5,605 bases of DNA from an uncultured Caulobacteraceae bacterium (GTDB taxonomy: Bacteria > Pseudomonadota > Alphaproteobacteria > Caulobacterales > Caulobacteraceae): the NCBI GenBank assembly GCA_903884915.1, contig CAISGS010000132.1, forward strand, positions 1 through 5,605, given 5' to 3'. The notes under the pieces are model-generated. The model worked only from the letters and a program-made list of their open reading frames with translations. It was not told the DNA's origin and did no database searches. The position numbers and the translations under genes were made by a program. This document shows positions 5,551 to 5,605 of the stretch, in pieces (position 1 is the first letter of the stretch; every line of letters starts with the position of its first letter).

Positions 5551-5605
5551 GTGAGTGACAAACGGGTCCTGTTGATCGTGGGCGGCGGCATTGCCGCCTA
5601 CAAAT
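5551..5605 (+). CDS. coaBC: Start of bifunctional phosphopantothenoylcysteine decarboxylase / phosphopantothenate-cysteine ligase (partial)
   Basis: The last 55 bases encode VSDKRVLLIVGGGIAAYK (first residue read as Met), which is the N-terminal FMN-binding beta-strand and loop of CoaBC/Dfp (compare the family pattern KRILLxVxGGIAAYK). The full enzyme is about 400 residues; CoaB joins cysteine to 4'-phosphopantothenate and CoaC decarboxylates the product, two steps of coenzyme A synthesis. The GTG at 5551 is preferred because GGGAG (5537-5541) lies nine bases upstream. An in-frame ATG at 5518 would add eleven residues but has no ribosome binding site and falls in a possible -10 box. The position downstream of ubiB fits remembered alphaproteobacterial gene order, in which dut often follows. 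Confidence 0.9.
   Translation, partial: MSDKRVLLIVGGGIAAYK

Overview
The window is GC-rich, with tightly packed genes on both strands. It looks like an alphaproteobacterial chromosome, most likely Caulobacterales or a close relative. The support is gene content and order: rpsT, mutM, ubiE, ubiB and coaBC form a block that, from memory, lies beside dnaA in many alphaproteobacteria (often dnaA-rpsT-echA-mutM-ubiE-ubiB-coaBC-dut). On that basis dnaA is probably just off the left edge and the locus is near the replication origin. This is inference; no origin or DnaA-box cluster is visible here.

Left part, minus strand (1-2169): mutM (8-oxoguanine DNA glycosylase), then after 28 bp an exported TraB/GumN-family protein, then after 147 bp containing a good sigma-70-type promoter the start of rpsT (ribosomal protein S20), cut by the window edge. 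The TraB/GumN gene sits where an enoyl-CoA hydratase gene is found in some relatives. The mutM start carries a 12-bp direct duplication, which creates an upstream out-of-frame start codon and a seven-codon mini-ORF.

Centre, plus strand (2285-4560): ubiE and ubiB overlap by one base (TAATG). UbiE is the C-methyltransferase of ubiquinone synthesis, and UbiB is the atypical kinase/ATPase-like protein needed for the same pathway. ubiE and mutM diverge from a 115-bp region rich in inverted repeats.

Right part (4568-5605): a two-gene minus-strand unit made of a putative lipoprotein followed three bases later by a 90-residue protein with two membrane segments. Neither is a recognised named gene. 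The C-terminal half of the lipoprotein resembles, from memory, a module at the C-termini of polymorphic or contact-dependent toxins, with likely substitutions at key positions. This pair is the least explained part of the window. Diverging from it, coaBC (coenzyme A synthesis) begins at 5551 and runs off the right edge.

No rRNA, tRNA, CRISPR array, insertion sequence or phage gene was seen. No gene-free stretch exceeds 150 bp.
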